Assembly (NCBI RefSeq): GCF_000715015.1
Contig: NZ_JMIW01000003.1
Span: 496,001-560,000 of the forward strand
Direction of reading: 5' to 3'
Length of the DNA stretch: 64,000 nt
Source: Erythrobacter longus
GTDB taxonomy: Bacteria > Pseudomonadota > Alphaproteobacteria > Sphingomonadales > Sphingomonadaceae
This document shows, one piece after another, positions 26,901 to 34,826 of the stretch. Numbering within the stretch: position 1 is the stretch's first letter; the number at the start of each line of letters is the position of its first letter. The translations under genes were made by a program, and so were the position numbers. The notes below the pieces were generated by a model, which saw only the letters and a program-made list of their open reading frames with translations, did not search any database and was not told where the DNA came from.

Positions 26901-27062
26901 TTCCTTGATGCGTTTTTCAAATCGATGGCGGTTGTTTTGGTCTTCGGGCTGACCTTTGCGACCTTGCTGACCCTCATCATTCTTCCGGTGTTCTACGCTA
27001 AGGCGTTTGGCATCACGCCCGATGAAACGGCGGACACTTCATCCAAAGGAGCGGTCGCATGA
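23985..27062 (+). CDS. RND multidrug efflux permease (HAE1 / AcrB-like)
   Basis: 1025 residues with the RND plan: TM1 (MFIIIALVMVGGWYSY), a large periplasmic loop, TM2-6 (about 335-490), TM7 near 520-540, a second large loop, and TM8-12 to the end. The proton-relay region in TM4 reads ALGMLVDNAIVV, with Asp-Asn where AcrB has Asp-Asp, a variant found in a less-studied branch of the family. It exports hydrophobic or amphiphilic compounds using the proton gradient; substrate not predictable. Eleven bases separate it from the adaptor, and it overlaps the outer-membrane gene by four (ATGA). Confidence 0.93.
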   Translation: MGPAEFSIKNRLIMFIIIALVMVGGWYSYQNIARFEDPEFTIRTAQVVTQYPGATPEEVANEVTETLESAIQQLGEVDEVRSVSSAGRSEISVDILYSASPSKESLQQIWSKLRNKVTDATGQLPPGASTPYVADDFGDVYGLSYLVTGDGYSSAEVYEYVRSLRTDLLEVDDVAKVQLFGAQQEAIYVEVSRERANALGLSVEQIYADLDQQNSVASAGDVQFGDRRTRLQITGEIASVEAIRNLVISTATSGQIVTLRDVADVTRGYIDPPANIVRWNGKPAIAIGVSNVSGANVSKMGEAIDAKLDQTKSLRPLGIEVHEFYHQGKVTTEAVSNFAVNVVAALVIVLVTLFFFMGLRSAIIIGATLIVTIAATLAVMFVWGIPMHRISLGALIIALGMLVDNAIVVTEGILVGTQQGRKKLEIAKEIVERTIWPLLGGTLVGIIAFAPIGFAPGSTAEFTGDLFWVVMISLLFSWVFAITAVPLFADLLFKESDGPVEEKPEHPFFKRYRSLMRGVLARSNLAILAVVGMFVAAIFAFNFVKSGFFPPSTSPQIVVDFSMPEGTDISVTDAKMRELEGFLDGMEGIKGVQTLVGQGTLRYMLVYSPESPTSSYGQFLIRTVSYDAIAGLLPQIQQHIDVNFPNAQAKVWQFQLGPGGGSKIEAEFSGRDITVLRELADKAKAIMAADGRAISIKDDWRQPVSVVEVIYDADSGRRLGISREDLANALRTNFSGRDVGVYREADQLIRIISRAPERERIDEAALQGVQIFSQTSGSAVPILEVVDGFETVWQNAKLRRVDRVWTINAQADPLPGELASTLFERLRPQIEEIALPEGYELKWNGEFGDSAEANESLASTLPLGFLAMVLVVVVLFNALKQPLVIWLIVPLALIGVVIGLLATDTAMEFMAILGLLSLSGLLIKNAIVLVDQMDLEIREGKPRFDAVLDSAASRVRPVMMGSLTTVLGVIPLFLDAFFKSMAVVLVFGLTFATLLTLIILPVFYAKAFGITPDETADTSSKGAVA

Positions 27063-28534
27063 GCAAACAGCTTGCGCGCTTGGCGACCATTGCGCTGGCA
27101 GGAACACTCATCTCTGCCTGCACATCCGTGCGACCCGTAAACGATGCGCGTTCGGCGGAACTGACAGCTGGGAGTGTGCCTCCCAAACCCGACCAATGGA
27201 CATCCGTCCGAGCACGGGTTGGTGAGGTGCAAGTAGGGTGGATTGCCGCCTTCAACGATCCAGTGCTGATCAAACTGGTTGAAGAAGCGCAGGTCAATAA
27301 CCGCAACCTTCAGGCCGCCGCCGCAAATGTACGCCGCGCAAAGGCTGTCGTGCGGCAAGCGGGTGCGCCCTTGCTGCCTTTCGTCGATGGGAGCGCAGGA
27401 GCCTCTCGCCAAGAGACTTTGGACGGCGCAACCGGCCTTAACGCTGCACAGGCTCAGCAACGAGCCTTGCAGGGCATTGGCAATTTCACAAACTACAATG
27501 CGGGCCTTCAGGTTTCCTACGAAGTTGATCTCTGGAACAGGATCGAGGCGGGTCAGGCTGCTACGATAGCGAGCGCTCAAGCTGCTGAAGCCGATTACCG
27601 GTTCGCCCAGTATTCCATTGCCGCTTCTGTTGCACAGACATATTTCCTGATCATCGAAACCCGTCAGCAGGTCGAGGTCGCACAGGGTATTGTTGATGCG
27701 CTGACAGAGATTGTGCGGATCGTTGAATTGCGCTTCCAATATGGTTTTGCCTCGGAATATGATGTCTCGCTGGCGCAATCCGACTTGGCCTCCGCGCGGG
27801 ACAGTCTCGCCACGGCTCAGAATGGTGAAATCGAAGCCCGCCGTGCTTTGGAAGCGCTTGTAGGTCGTTATCCAGCTGGTCTTTTGGAGACGGCCAGTGC
27901 TTTGCCCGCTCAACCGGCAGCGCCAGGGGCTGGACTGCCCTCAGAGTTGCTGGAGCGAAGGCCAGACGTGATCGCAGCCGAGCGCGATGTGGCGGCTGCG
28001 CTGAACGCATCGACACAAGCGCGCGCCGCTCGCCTGCCAAGCCTAACTCTGTCCAGTTCACTCGGGGGCGCTTCGTCTGAGCTGGAAAATGTCCTTGACC
28101 CGGCGAACGTCGTTTGGACGTTGGCGGGCAATCTGCTCGCCCCGATTTTCCGAGGCGGTGCGCTCGATGCTGCTGTCGATATCGCGGATGCCGACGTGGA
28201 GGCAGCGACCGCAATCTACGCTAACACAGCGATCAACGCCTTCACTGAGGTTGAATCCGCGCTGGATCGCGGCGTGTTTCTCAGGACGCGGCGATTGGCT
28301 TTGGAAGTGTCAGCCGATCGCTCGCGCAACGCGCTTAGGCTCTCCAATCTGCAGTACGGACAAGGCGAAATCGACCTGTTCGATGTTCTTGGCGTTCAGC
28401 AGCGGGTGTTCGGTGCAGAAAGCAGCCTTCTTGCGCTCAGGCGGGCGCAGCTCAACCAGTACATTGAGCTCAGCCTGGCCCTTGGTGGCGACTGGAGAGA
28501 CGCAAGCCAGCAACCCTCAGGCGCAAGCGAATAA
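27059..28534 (+). CDS. RND outer-membrane lipoprotein channel (NodT family)
   Basis: 491 residues. A signal peptide with ISAC lipobox (near residue 20) is followed by paired OEP repeats typical of NodT/OprM channels: the first with NRNLQAAAANVRRAKAVVRQAG and YEVDLWNRIEAG, the second with TQARAARLPSLTLSSSLGG and LAPIFRGGALDA. It trimerises to form the exit duct for the upstream permease and adaptor. The ATGA overlap with the permease shows translational coupling. Confidence 0.92.
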   Translation: MSKQLARLATIALAGTLISACTSVRPVNDARSAELTAGSVPPKPDQWTSVRARVGEVQVGWIAAFNDPVLIKLVEEAQVNNRNLQAAAANVRRAKAVVRQAGAPLLPFVDGSAGASRQETLDGATGLNAAQAQQRALQGIGNFTNYNAGLQVSYEVDLWNRIEAGQAATIASAQAAEADYRFAQYSIAASVAQTYFLIIETRQQVEVAQGIVDALTEIVRIVELRFQYGFASEYDVSLAQSDLASARDSLATAQNGEIEARRALEALVGRYPAGLLETASALPAQPAAPGAGLPSELLERRPDVIAAERDVAAALNASTQARAARLPSLTLSSSLGGASSELENVLDPANVVWTLAGNLLAPIFRGGALDAAVDIADADVEAATAIYANTAINAFTEVESALDRGVFLRTRRLALEVSADRSRNALRLSNLQYGQGEIDLFDVLGVQQRVFGAESSLLALRRAQLNQYIELSLALGGDWRDASQQPSGASE

Positions 28535-28540
28535 CGCGCC

Positions 28541-29755
28541 ATGGAAATGCTCAACGGTGTCCTTCAGCTTGACGACTTCGTTACGCTAACGCTCGGTATC
28601 ATCGTTCTTTTTGTTGGTATCACTGTCACGAGCCGAATCGAGTTTCTCAAGAAATACAACATCCCGGAGCCTGTGACCGGCGGGATGGTGGCCTCAATCC
28701 TAGGCCTCGTTGCCTACCTTGTCTTTGGCCTTGAGATTGAATTCAGCCTCTACGCCCGAGACGTATTCCTGATCTACTTCTTCACGACTATCGGCATCAA
28801 CGCCCGCTTCGCGCAGCTTTTGGCAGGGGGGAAACCGCTTCTCATTCTGCTGGGCCTGACGCTGGGCTATCTCGCGCTCCAAGATGTTGTCGGATTCGCA
28901 GCCGCCGCCGCGATGGGGCAACCCAGTGGGGTTGGCGTGCTCGTGGGTTCGGCATCGCTTGCGGGTGGCCATGGAACCGCGATTGCATGGGCGCCGACAA
29001 TTTCTGATCAGCAAGGCGTGGGCAACGCGTTGGAAATCGGCGTGGCTGCGGCAACAATCGGGCTTGTGATCGCAAGCCTTTTGGGCGGACCAATCGCGAA
29101 ATTCCTACTTACGCGTTTTGACCTCACCACCGATCACGAAGGGGACCTGGTGGTGGGTATCGAGCGCGACAAACAAGACGAAACTTCAATTACGCACCTA
29201 AATCTGATGGGAGCGATCCTGATCATTCACATTGCGATGATTTTGGGGTTTGTCCTGAATGAGATCATCGCGGGGCTAGGGCTTAAGCTGCCGCTGTTTG
29301 TCAGCTGCATGATGGTCGCCATCGCCATGACCAACACGATCCCATTGCTTTTCAAGCGCGTGGCGTGGCCCACTGGATCAAAGGCCCTCGCGCTGATTTC
29401 CGATTTCTCGCTCGGACTGTTTATCGCGATGTCGTTGATGGGAATGCAGCTTTGGGAAGTCGCGGGGCTGGCTGGGCCGCTGTTCGGTATTCTGGCGGCT
29501 CAGGTGTTGGTCGCGGTGCTTTTCATCCTGTTTGTGGTGTTCCCCTTGATGGGTAAGAACTACTTCGCAGCTGTGCTCTCCGCTGGCTTTGCTGGCTTCT
29601 GCCTTGGTGCAACGCCGACGGCGATTGCGAATATGTCCGCTGTGACCAAAACGCATGGGCCTGCACCCACGGCCTTTATCATTGTGCCACTGGTCGGAGC
29701 CTTCTTCGTCGATGTCGCAAACGCTTTCCTCATCCAGTTCTTTTTGACGCTGTAA
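28541..29755 (+). CDS. gltS: Sodium/glutamate symporter GltS
   Basis: 404 residues, about ten membrane helices, with GltS signatures: YNIPEPVTGGMVAS near residue 40, the first re-entrant region GSASLAGGHGTAIAW (about 130-145), and the second half LGATPTAIANMSAVTKTHGPAPTAF (about 350). It imports glutamate with Na+. It starts six bases after the outer-membrane channel stop, so it is at the tail of the efflux transcript, an unusual partner for a drug pump. A weak AGCGCGCC leader precedes the ATG. Confidence 0.93.
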   Translation: MEMLNGVLQLDDFVTLTLGIIVLFVGITVTSRIEFLKKYNIPEPVTGGMVASILGLVAYLVFGLEIEFSLYARDVFLIYFFTTIGINARFAQLLAGGKPLLILLGLTLGYLALQDVVGFAAAAAMGQPSGVGVLVGSASLAGGHGTAIAWAPTISDQQGVGNALEIGVAAATIGLVIASLLGGPIAKFLLTRFDLTTDHEGDLVVGIERDKQDETSITHLNLMGAILIIHIAMILGFVLNEIIAGLGLKLPLFVSCMMVAIAMTNTIPLLFKRVAWPTGSKALALISDFSLGLFIAMSLMGMQLWEVAGLAGPLFGILAAQVLVAVLFILFVVFPLMGKNYFAAVLSAGFAGFCLGATPTAIANMSAVTKTHGPAPTAFIIVPLVGAFFVDVANAFLIQFFLTL

Positions 29756-29779
29756 CACTCACATTCGGGAGTAAACGAC

Positions 29780-30358
29780 ATGACGCTACGCACGGTTCTC
29801 ACTTTGGCGGCCGCTTTGTCCCTGGCCGGTTGCGCAACCAGCGGCCGGATTTTCTCCGACTATGATCAGACCCAGAGTTTTGCCGATTACAAGACTTTTG
29901 CATGGGCTGGCGAGGCTCCGATGGTCTCTGTGGACAATCGCGCTATTCCGCCAATGGTCACGCAAGAAGTCGCCGAGGCCATCAAGAGCGATCTGACCGC
30001 GCGGGGTTACGTATTTACGCAGGATGTGGCGCGGGCTGACTTTGCGGTGTCGTTCACGATTGGTACTCGTGATGGCGTCAACTCGATACAGGTCCCTGAC
30101 TATTTCATGCAGTCACGTGCAGCATGGACGTGGGGGACACCCTATTGGCCGCGTATTCCGACCATGCCCGCAACCCGCACCGAATTGCGCGAGTACACCG
30201 AAGGCACCCTTGCGATCGACATTTACGATGTGGGACGCAAAGCGCCAGTTTGGCATGGCACGGGCCAACGAAATTTGACGCGGGCCGAGTTGCGAGGAGA
30301 GAGCAATACGGCAGCGCAAGATGTAAAGCTGATCCTTGCGGAATTCCCGCCTAGCTGA
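29780..30358 (+). CDS. DUF4136 lipoprotein, second copy
   Basis: 192 residues; signal peptide with lipobox LAGC (near residue 18). The DUF4136 core FADYKTFAWAGEAP, QEVAEAIKSDLTARGYVF, ADFAVSFTIG and LAIDIYDVGRKAPVWHGTG follows the same order as in the 20249-20857 protein, so the two are paralogues of the same domain. It lies 24 bases after gltS with GGGAG before the ATG. Function unknown; exported. Confidence 0.82.
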   Translation: MTLRTVLTLAAALSLAGCATSGRIFSDYDQTQSFADYKTFAWAGEAPMVSVDNRAIPPMVTQEVAEAIKSDLTARGYVFTQDVARADFAVSFTIGTRDGVNSIQVPDYFMQSRAAWTWGTPYWPRIPTMPATRTELREYTEGTLAIDIYDVGRKAPVWHGTGQRNLTRAELRGESNTAAQDVKLILAEFPPS

Positions 30359-30362
30359 ACCG

Positions 30363-30875
30363 ATGAGCGAGCACTCCAAAGAGCAGACCTTTGCGCTTCT
30401 TAAGGATAGCCTTGATGAAGCGCAGATATCGGTCAGGGCGTATGACACCAAGGCGCAATTCGTCGGCGTGGGCTATATATTCGCTCTGAATGTGATCGGC
30501 GATATTGGGCGTATGGCCAATGATCCGGGCTCCGGGGATATAGTGACCATTGTGATCGCCTGGCTGCTGGTGATCCTGCCGATCGCGCTGTTTGGCTATG
30601 TGCTCTATCCGATGCGGAAATCGGCGAAGGAGCAAACCTCTGATGGCCGGTCACACATCTTCTATCTGCACCCAGACCGTCATGGATCGTCAGAGGCTTT
30701 GATCGCCGCAGCGGAAAGCTGCGATCCTGTCGACGAGATCGCCCATGAGCTGCTGCAAATCTCAATACTCAGGGAGAGCAAAAGAAAGCGCTTTGTCACC
30801 GCACTGGCAAGCGCCGGCGTCACATTCTCAGTGCTGTTCGCCAGTCAGTTGTTAGCAAGCGCCGGAACGCTCTAA
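30363..30875 (+). CDS. Small membrane protein with three predicted helices (weak DUF5706/Pycsar-effector resemblance)
   Basis: 170 residues. A soluble helix (ALLKDSLDEAQISVRAYDTKAQ) leads into two membrane helices (about 37-56 and 64-86), a cytoplasmic stretch with DGRSHIFYLHPD, and a third hydrophobic segment (about 148-168). The helix with R-x-Y-D-T-K-A directly before TM1 resembles the R-x-A-D-x-K-A lead-in of DUF5706 membrane effectors of Pycsar systems. No nucleotide cyclase gene is adjacent, so an envelope role is equally likely. It starts four bases after the DUF4136 gene and its end overlaps the convergent HdeA-like gene. Confidence 0.6.
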   Translation: MSEHSKEQTFALLKDSLDEAQISVRAYDTKAQFVGVGYIFALNVIGDIGRMANDPGSGDIVTIVIAWLLVILPIALFGYVLYPMRKSAKEQTSDGRSHIFYLHPDRHGSSEALIAAAESCDPVDEIAHELLQISILRESKRKRFVTALASAGVTFSVLFASQLLASAGTL

Positions 30876-31222
30876 GAACGGATGTGCGTTTTGAGCACGT
30901 CCAAGACCTTTGCGTCGGGCTTATCAACGCATTCCTGCATCGTGTTGACGACGGCGACCTGAACATCGCGAGGGGACATGGCTGAAACGCCTTTCTCGCC
31001 ACGAGCGTAGCCGTAAAGCAGGACCATCGCGAAGCCTCGATCATCTTCATTAAGGGTAACAACATCCCAGCACCGAAGATCAGCCAGATCGAGCTTTTCG
31101 TCCGATTCAAGTCCGAGTGACGGCGCAGAGGTCTCAGCTTGCGTCTCTTGCGCAGAAGCCGCGCTCAACGTGATCAAGCTCCCTGCGAGGACCGCTCCAG
31201 CCAATAGTTTAGTCAGTTTCAT
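30872..31222 (-). CDS. HdeA/HdeB-like periplasmic protein
   Basis: 116 residues. A signal peptide ends near LSAASAQ (about residue 25). The mature domain has the HdeA/HdeB plan: Cys in LRCWDVVTLNEDDRGFAMVLLYGYARG and a second Cys in MQECVDKPDAKVLDVL, which would form the single disulfide. HdeA-like proteins act as periplasmic acid-stress chaperones in enterics; in alphaproteobacteria the role is untested. It lies nine bases downstream of the next gene on this strand. Confidence 0.75.
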   Translation of the reverse strand: MKLTKLLAGAVLAGSLITLSAASAQETQAETSAPSLGLESDEKLDLADLRCWDVVTLNEDDRGFAMVLLYGYARGEKGVSAMSPRDVQVAVVNTMQECVDKPDAKVLDVLKTHIRS

Positions 31223-31231
31223 CTCGTCCTC

Positions 31232-31621
31232 CTAGCGTCCGCCACGCATACACGCATCAAGCTCAAGCCGGTAAACCCGAGCTTTGCGTTTTTGTTCTTT
31301 CTTCGCTTCACTTCGCCGAGCAGCGCCAACGATCGCACCGATGATCGCACCGCGCCGCTCCGCTTTCTTTCGCTCTTTTTTGTTTTTTCCAGACAGCAAA
31401 GCACCCAGAGCCGAGAGGCCAGAGCCCTTGGCTGCTCCATCAAGGGCACCACCAGGTAAATAGCGATCGGGGACTCGGCCATCGTAGCCAGAAAAGGCAC
31501 GCGCGCGCTCCTGACAGTAATCATATCGGGATTCGAGGTAACGCCCGTCGCGAGACTGTGCGGTTGCTGGCGACGCAAGCAAACCAATGATACAGGCCAA
31601 GCCCAGACCGGCTTTCAACAT
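31232..31621 (-). CDS. Exported basic protein with glycine-zipper-like segment
   Basis: 129 residues. A signal peptide ends near ASPATAQ (residue 22). A Tyr/Arg-rich stretch (YLESRYDYCQERARAFSGYDG) is followed by a Gly-rich SGLSALGALLSG, a Lys/Arg-rich break and a short GAIIGAIVGAA glycine-zipper segment. Two Cys residues may form a disulfide. It resembles small periplasmic or outer-membrane glycine-zipper proteins. It heads a two-gene operon with the HdeA-like gene. Confidence 0.65.
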   Translation of the reverse strand: MLKAGLGLACIIGLLASPATAQSRDGRYLESRYDYCQERARAFSGYDGRVPDRYLPGGALDGAAKGSGLSALGALLSGKNKKERKKAERRGAIIGAIVGAARRSEAKKEQKRKARVYRLELDACMRGGR

Positions 31622-31797
31622 TCCACGATCCCCAAACTCCCGACTGTCAGGTTAGACTTCGTATGGCTCTGCGTTCATCTGCTTAGCGGTACGAGCTTCT
31701 ACCCATCCTTCTCGATGGATCGTAGACGAAACGATGGCAAAGGCTATGTCCTGTAGGTCCACGACATGCGGTAACGACAATACAAAAAGGTGCATGA

Positions 31798-32553
31798 ATG
31801 CGGGCGATAAAGACCGGCCAGATAATCAGCGATGAGATTGCAGTAGCGTTTCAGGAAGATGTGCGCGAATGTGAACGTGTAGCGAGGCTCAATGTGGTTT
31901 GCTTGCGATTTGCGTCGCTTCTTGGGGCTAAGGCCCTTGCCTATCATCACTTGCCCGCTATCGGCTCATCGGACCCCATCGGGCTCAATGTCATCTGCGT
32001 TGGCTTTCCGGCCGAGCTTGTAAGCCATTTTGAAGACAATCGGATGATCCGGATCGAACCGACCATTCATGAGGTGTTGTCGGGCGGCCAGGCCAAATGG
32101 TGGGACGACACCCCGCGCCCAACAAAATTGAGCAAGGCTGAGCGTGACTATCTGGAATTTGCGGCCAGCAAAGTTGGCGTTGGTATTCACGTCCCCGCAT
32201 ACGGCCCGAACGGACGGGAAGGGTATATCTCCATCGGCTTTGGGAAGTATCGACCCGACTTCGACAATAAGGCGATGATCACCATTCAGCTTTGCTGTCA
32301 GGTCGCGCATCAACGCTACTGCCAGCTCTTGTACAAGCCACTTCCCCAAAATGTGCGTCTATCCCCGCGCGAAAGGGAAATTCTGTCGTGGGTTGCAGAG
32401 GGCAAGAGCAACGGTGTCATCGCGGAAATCCTGCACATCACAGAAAGCAGTGTAATCACTTATCTGGAGCGGGCCTTTAGAAAACTGGACGTTGGAAACC
32501 GCGTGACTGCAACGCTGCGTGCCTCGACCCTTGGTGAATTGCGGCATAGGTAG
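31798..32553 (+). CDS. LuxR-family transcriptional regulator with autoinducer-binding-like domain
   Basis: 251 residues. An N-terminal autoinducer-binding-like domain (about residues 20-170, with PAELVSHFEDNRMIRIEP and KWWDD, including the Trp-Asp elements of the family) precedes a C-terminal LuxR helix-turn-helix (LSPREREILSWVAEGKSNGVIAEILHI, then AFRKLDVGNRVTATLRA). No luxI-type synthase is in the window, so it would be a solo regulator, sensing host or neighbour signals if any. A 12-base palindrome lies directly after its stop. Confidence 0.87.
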   Translation: MRAIKTGQIISDEIAVAFQEDVRECERVARLNVVCLRFASLLGAKALAYHHLPAIGSSDPIGLNVICVGFPAELVSHFEDNRMIRIEPTIHEVLSGGQAKWWDDTPRPTKLSKAERDYLEFAASKVGVGIHVPAYGPNGREGYISIGFGKYRPDFDNKAMITIQLCCQVAHQRYCQLLYKPLPQNVRLSPREREILSWVAEGKSNGVIAEILHITESSVITYLERAFRKLDVGNRVTATLRASTLGELRHR

Positions 32554-32557
32554 CACG

Positions 32558-32569
32558 AGTGGCGCCACT
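32558..32569. repeat. 12-base perfect palindrome after luxR-like gene
   Basis: AGTGGCGCCACT begins five bases after the LuxR-like stop codon. There is no T-run, so it is more likely a protein-binding site than a terminator; a role is not shown. Confidence 0.4.
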
Positions 32570-32681
32570 TAGTGCATTGCTCTTTCGAAAGTACGCTTTC
32601 ACTCCCAGCCCTTGTCGCAAAAGTGGTGCAGCAGCGAAGCTGCAAGCGGTCACTCAGAATTTCTGAGCAACCGCCTGAACG

Positions 32682-33314
32682 TCAGATCTCGGTCTTCTCT
32701 GCGAGAGACAGCGCATCTTCAATGTCGACCCCCAGATACCGGACTGTATTCTCAATTTTCGAATGCCCGAGCAGAATTTGGATTGCCCGGATATTGCCAG
32801 TTGCCTTGTAGATGATCGATGCTTTGGTTCTCCGAAGCGAGTGGGTACCGTATTCCTCAGGTCGCAGTCCGATCGCTTCGACCCACTCATCAACGAGCCG
32901 AGCATATTGGCGGGTGCTGAGATGGCGTGCATGGTTCACCCGGCTTGGGAACACAAAGTCCTCAACAGCACCGCCTCGAAGTTCGAGCCATGAAAACAGA
33001 CTTTCTCGGGCGTCCTTGGCTATCTCAAATTGGACTGGCCGCCCTGTTTTGCGCTGAGTGATCGTTGCTCTCGTCCTGACTTCCGGCCCGCTAACCAGAT
33101 CGCCAATCTTTAACTCGGCAAGGTCACACCCTCTGAGTTTGCTATCGATCGCTAGATCGAAGAGCGCTCGATCCCGAATGCGTTTCTCGCGATCTAGAAA
33201 GAAGCGGATCGCCCATATCTGCTTCTGATTGAACGGACGCTTGGGTCCGATCTTGGCACCGAAATTCCACGGCACTCTGCTTTGTGACGCCGGATCAAAT
33301 CGTGAGTTAGTCAT
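32682..33314 (-). CDS. Short tyrosine recombinase (integrase)
   Basis: 210 residues from the second of two close ATGs, which has AAGGAG seven bases upstream. It contains mainly a catalytic domain: Arg in DSKLRGCDLAELK, HSLRRTKASIIYKATG (Ser and Arg in place of the usual Asp-Leu-Arg-His), LGHSKIENTVRYLGVDIEDAL with His and Tyr. The N-terminal core-binding domain is reduced to KRPFNQKQIWAIRFFLD. This short form is common on sphingomonad plasmids. It may resolve multimers or be a remnant integrase. Confidence 0.82.
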   Translation of the reverse strand: MTNSRFDPASQSRVPWNFGAKIGPKRPFNQKQIWAIRFFLDREKRIRDRALFDLAIDSKLRGCDLAELKIGDLVSGPEVRTRATITQRKTGRPVQFEIAKDARESLFSWLELRGGAVEDFVFPSRVNHARHLSTRQYARLVDEWVEAIGLRPEEYGTHSLRRTKASIIYKATGNIRAIQILLGHSKIENTVRYLGVDIEDALSLAEKTEI

Positions 33315-33434
33315 TGTCATTCTCCTTGGCCGGAATGGCCGCAGAGACTGTCCGCTTTCGGGCGCTAAGAATTCGGAACCTTGCGTCTTGGATTGGGGCG
33401 CTTTGCAGACATAGCATTCTCGCGGAAGCTCCAA

Positions 33435-34164
33435 AAAAATGAAGCGAAGTCGGGCGAAAGGGGCGCTACCCTTAGCACGGTGTCAATCGTTGAAACAAAG
33501 CAGCTTGTATGGCTCCTCCCATGCACTCCATGTCATAAGATGCGCATACGATTGTAGAATGAACTCCCGTAGCATTCTCGCGCAAGACTTTGTGCAGCGC
33601 CGAACCACTGATATCTTCCATCTCGATGCTTTTAGACGATCTCCTTCAGCGCTATTTCGCAACGCATGCTTGTCCTCGGTAAACCCTGACGTTTTGGCAC
33701 ATGGCCTTGAGCACTGCCGGGTGAATTTCTGACTGGAGCAGGATCGCGGCAAACGCTTCGCGTGTTGGTCGTTTCTGCATATGCTGGGAGCTACACCTGG
33801 CCTTGATGTAGCGTTCGAAGACGAGGATGATTGCGAGACGGTACGTAACTTCTTGGACCTTCTCGCAGCATCGCAAGAGGCGGAAGAGAATTGACCCGAT
33901 CGGTCAACCACGAACTCCCTCCATCTTGTGCCCGAAACCAATCCGGCTTTTGTCGCGAACAGTCCTGAACAGCTCAGCTGAGGCCGGCAACGCGCGCTCG
34001 CGAAGGGCCGTGTTGGCAGCTGGGCTGCCTGCCCGCACCACCCCTTGCGAGCGGCGTTTCCCTTCGGTCTTTCAGACCTTCGGTGCCGTCCTCCCATGAC
34101 CTGTTTCTTTCGGATGTCCGCAAGCCGGAGATGGTCTCCGGTCAAGCGCAAAAGGAGCATCATC
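33435..34164. other. Mostly non-coding region upstream of ssb
   Basis: About 730 bases. One short leftward frame (33652-33876) is protein-like and listed separately. GACTGTCCGCTTT just to the left at 33356 echoes 19382. The last bases hold AAAAGGAG, the ssb ribosome binding site. No other structure is assigned. Confidence 0.4.
33652..33876 (-). CDS. Possible small hypothetical protein or gene remnant
   Basis: 74 residues with a natural-looking composition (VTYRLAIILVFERYIKAR, then AFAAILLQSEIHPAVLKAM), suggesting two or three helices. No clear ribosome binding site, no family match, and the surrounding DNA looks non-coding, so it may be the decayed end of a longer gene. Confidence 0.3.
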   Translation of the reverse strand: MRCCEKVQEVTYRLAIILVFERYIKARCSSQHMQKRPTREAFAAILLQSEIHPAVLKAMCQNVRVYRGQACVAK

Positions 34165-34533
34165 ATGACCAACATCGCAATCCTCACAGGCCGCCTCGCA
34201 CGCGATCCTGAAACCCGTCAAACCAGTGGTGGAACAAGCATCACGGCGATCACCGTTGTCACCGATCGCCCGGCCCGAAACGCCGAGGGCAAGACTTACA
34301 AAGATGAGAACGGATACACCGCCAAGGAAAGCGAATTTCACCGCGTGACATGCTTCAACGGCCTGTCAAAAACCGTCGCCGAACACTGCACCAAAGGTCA
34401 GCTCATTTCGGTACAGGGCCGGATCCATTACACGCAGTGGGACGATGCCGATGGCGTGACCCGATACGGCACCGAAATTCTTGCAGACAAGGTTGAATTT
34501 CTGTCACGCGGGAAGGGTCCAAGCGAAGACTGA
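34165..34533 (+). CDS. ssb: Single-stranded DNA-binding protein (plasmid type)
   Basis: 122 residues: an OB-fold SSB starting MTNIAILTGRLARDPETRQT, with SEFHRVTCFNGLSKTVAEH and the VQGRIHYTQWDD strand. It lacks the long acidic C-terminal tail (DDDIPF) of chromosomal SSB and ends in KGPSED, as many plasmid SSBs do. It would coat the incoming single strand. It lies about 300 bases on the leading side of the predicted nic site. AAAAGGAG precedes the ATG, and a strong terminator follows. Confidence 0.93.
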   Translation: MTNIAILTGRLARDPETRQTSGGTSITAITVVTDRPARNAEGKTYKDENGYTAKESEFHRVTCFNGLSKTVAEHCTKGQLISVQGRIHYTQWDDADGVTRYGTEILADKVEFLSRGKGPSED

Positions 34534-34558
34534 CCCGTCCAAAACCCGATTACAATCC

Positions 34559-34592
34559 GAGGCTCTGCCACATGGTGGCAGGGCCTCTTTTT
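34559..34592 (+). terminator. Rho-independent terminator of ssb
   Basis: GAGGC-T-CTGCCAC / GTGGCAG-G-GCCTC with a 3-base loop, followed by five T residues. Placed 26 bases after the ssb stop. Confidence 0.9.
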
Positions 34593-34826
34593 GTGCCTCT
34601 TTCTGAGCCGAATATTGCTCCTAAGGATCATGCCTCACCCCCGTGTTTTGCACGAGCAGTTTGGGGGCTTATGGTGGCCATACGTGTCCCCACGCGACAC
34701 ATAAGCAGAACATTGGGCCCAATTAACAAAACCGCTCAAGGCCGTCCGGCCAAGCGCCTTCCCATTTAAACGCCAAGAATCAGGCTGATAGATCGATTGC
34801 ATTGTGCGGGGAGGGCGGGTACTTCA

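Noticed and set aside
33483..34187. A 234-codon minus-strand frame upstream of ssb
   Set aside because: Low-quality composition, overlaps the ssb start and lacks a ribosome binding site; only the short 33652-33876 piece on another frame looks at all protein-like.
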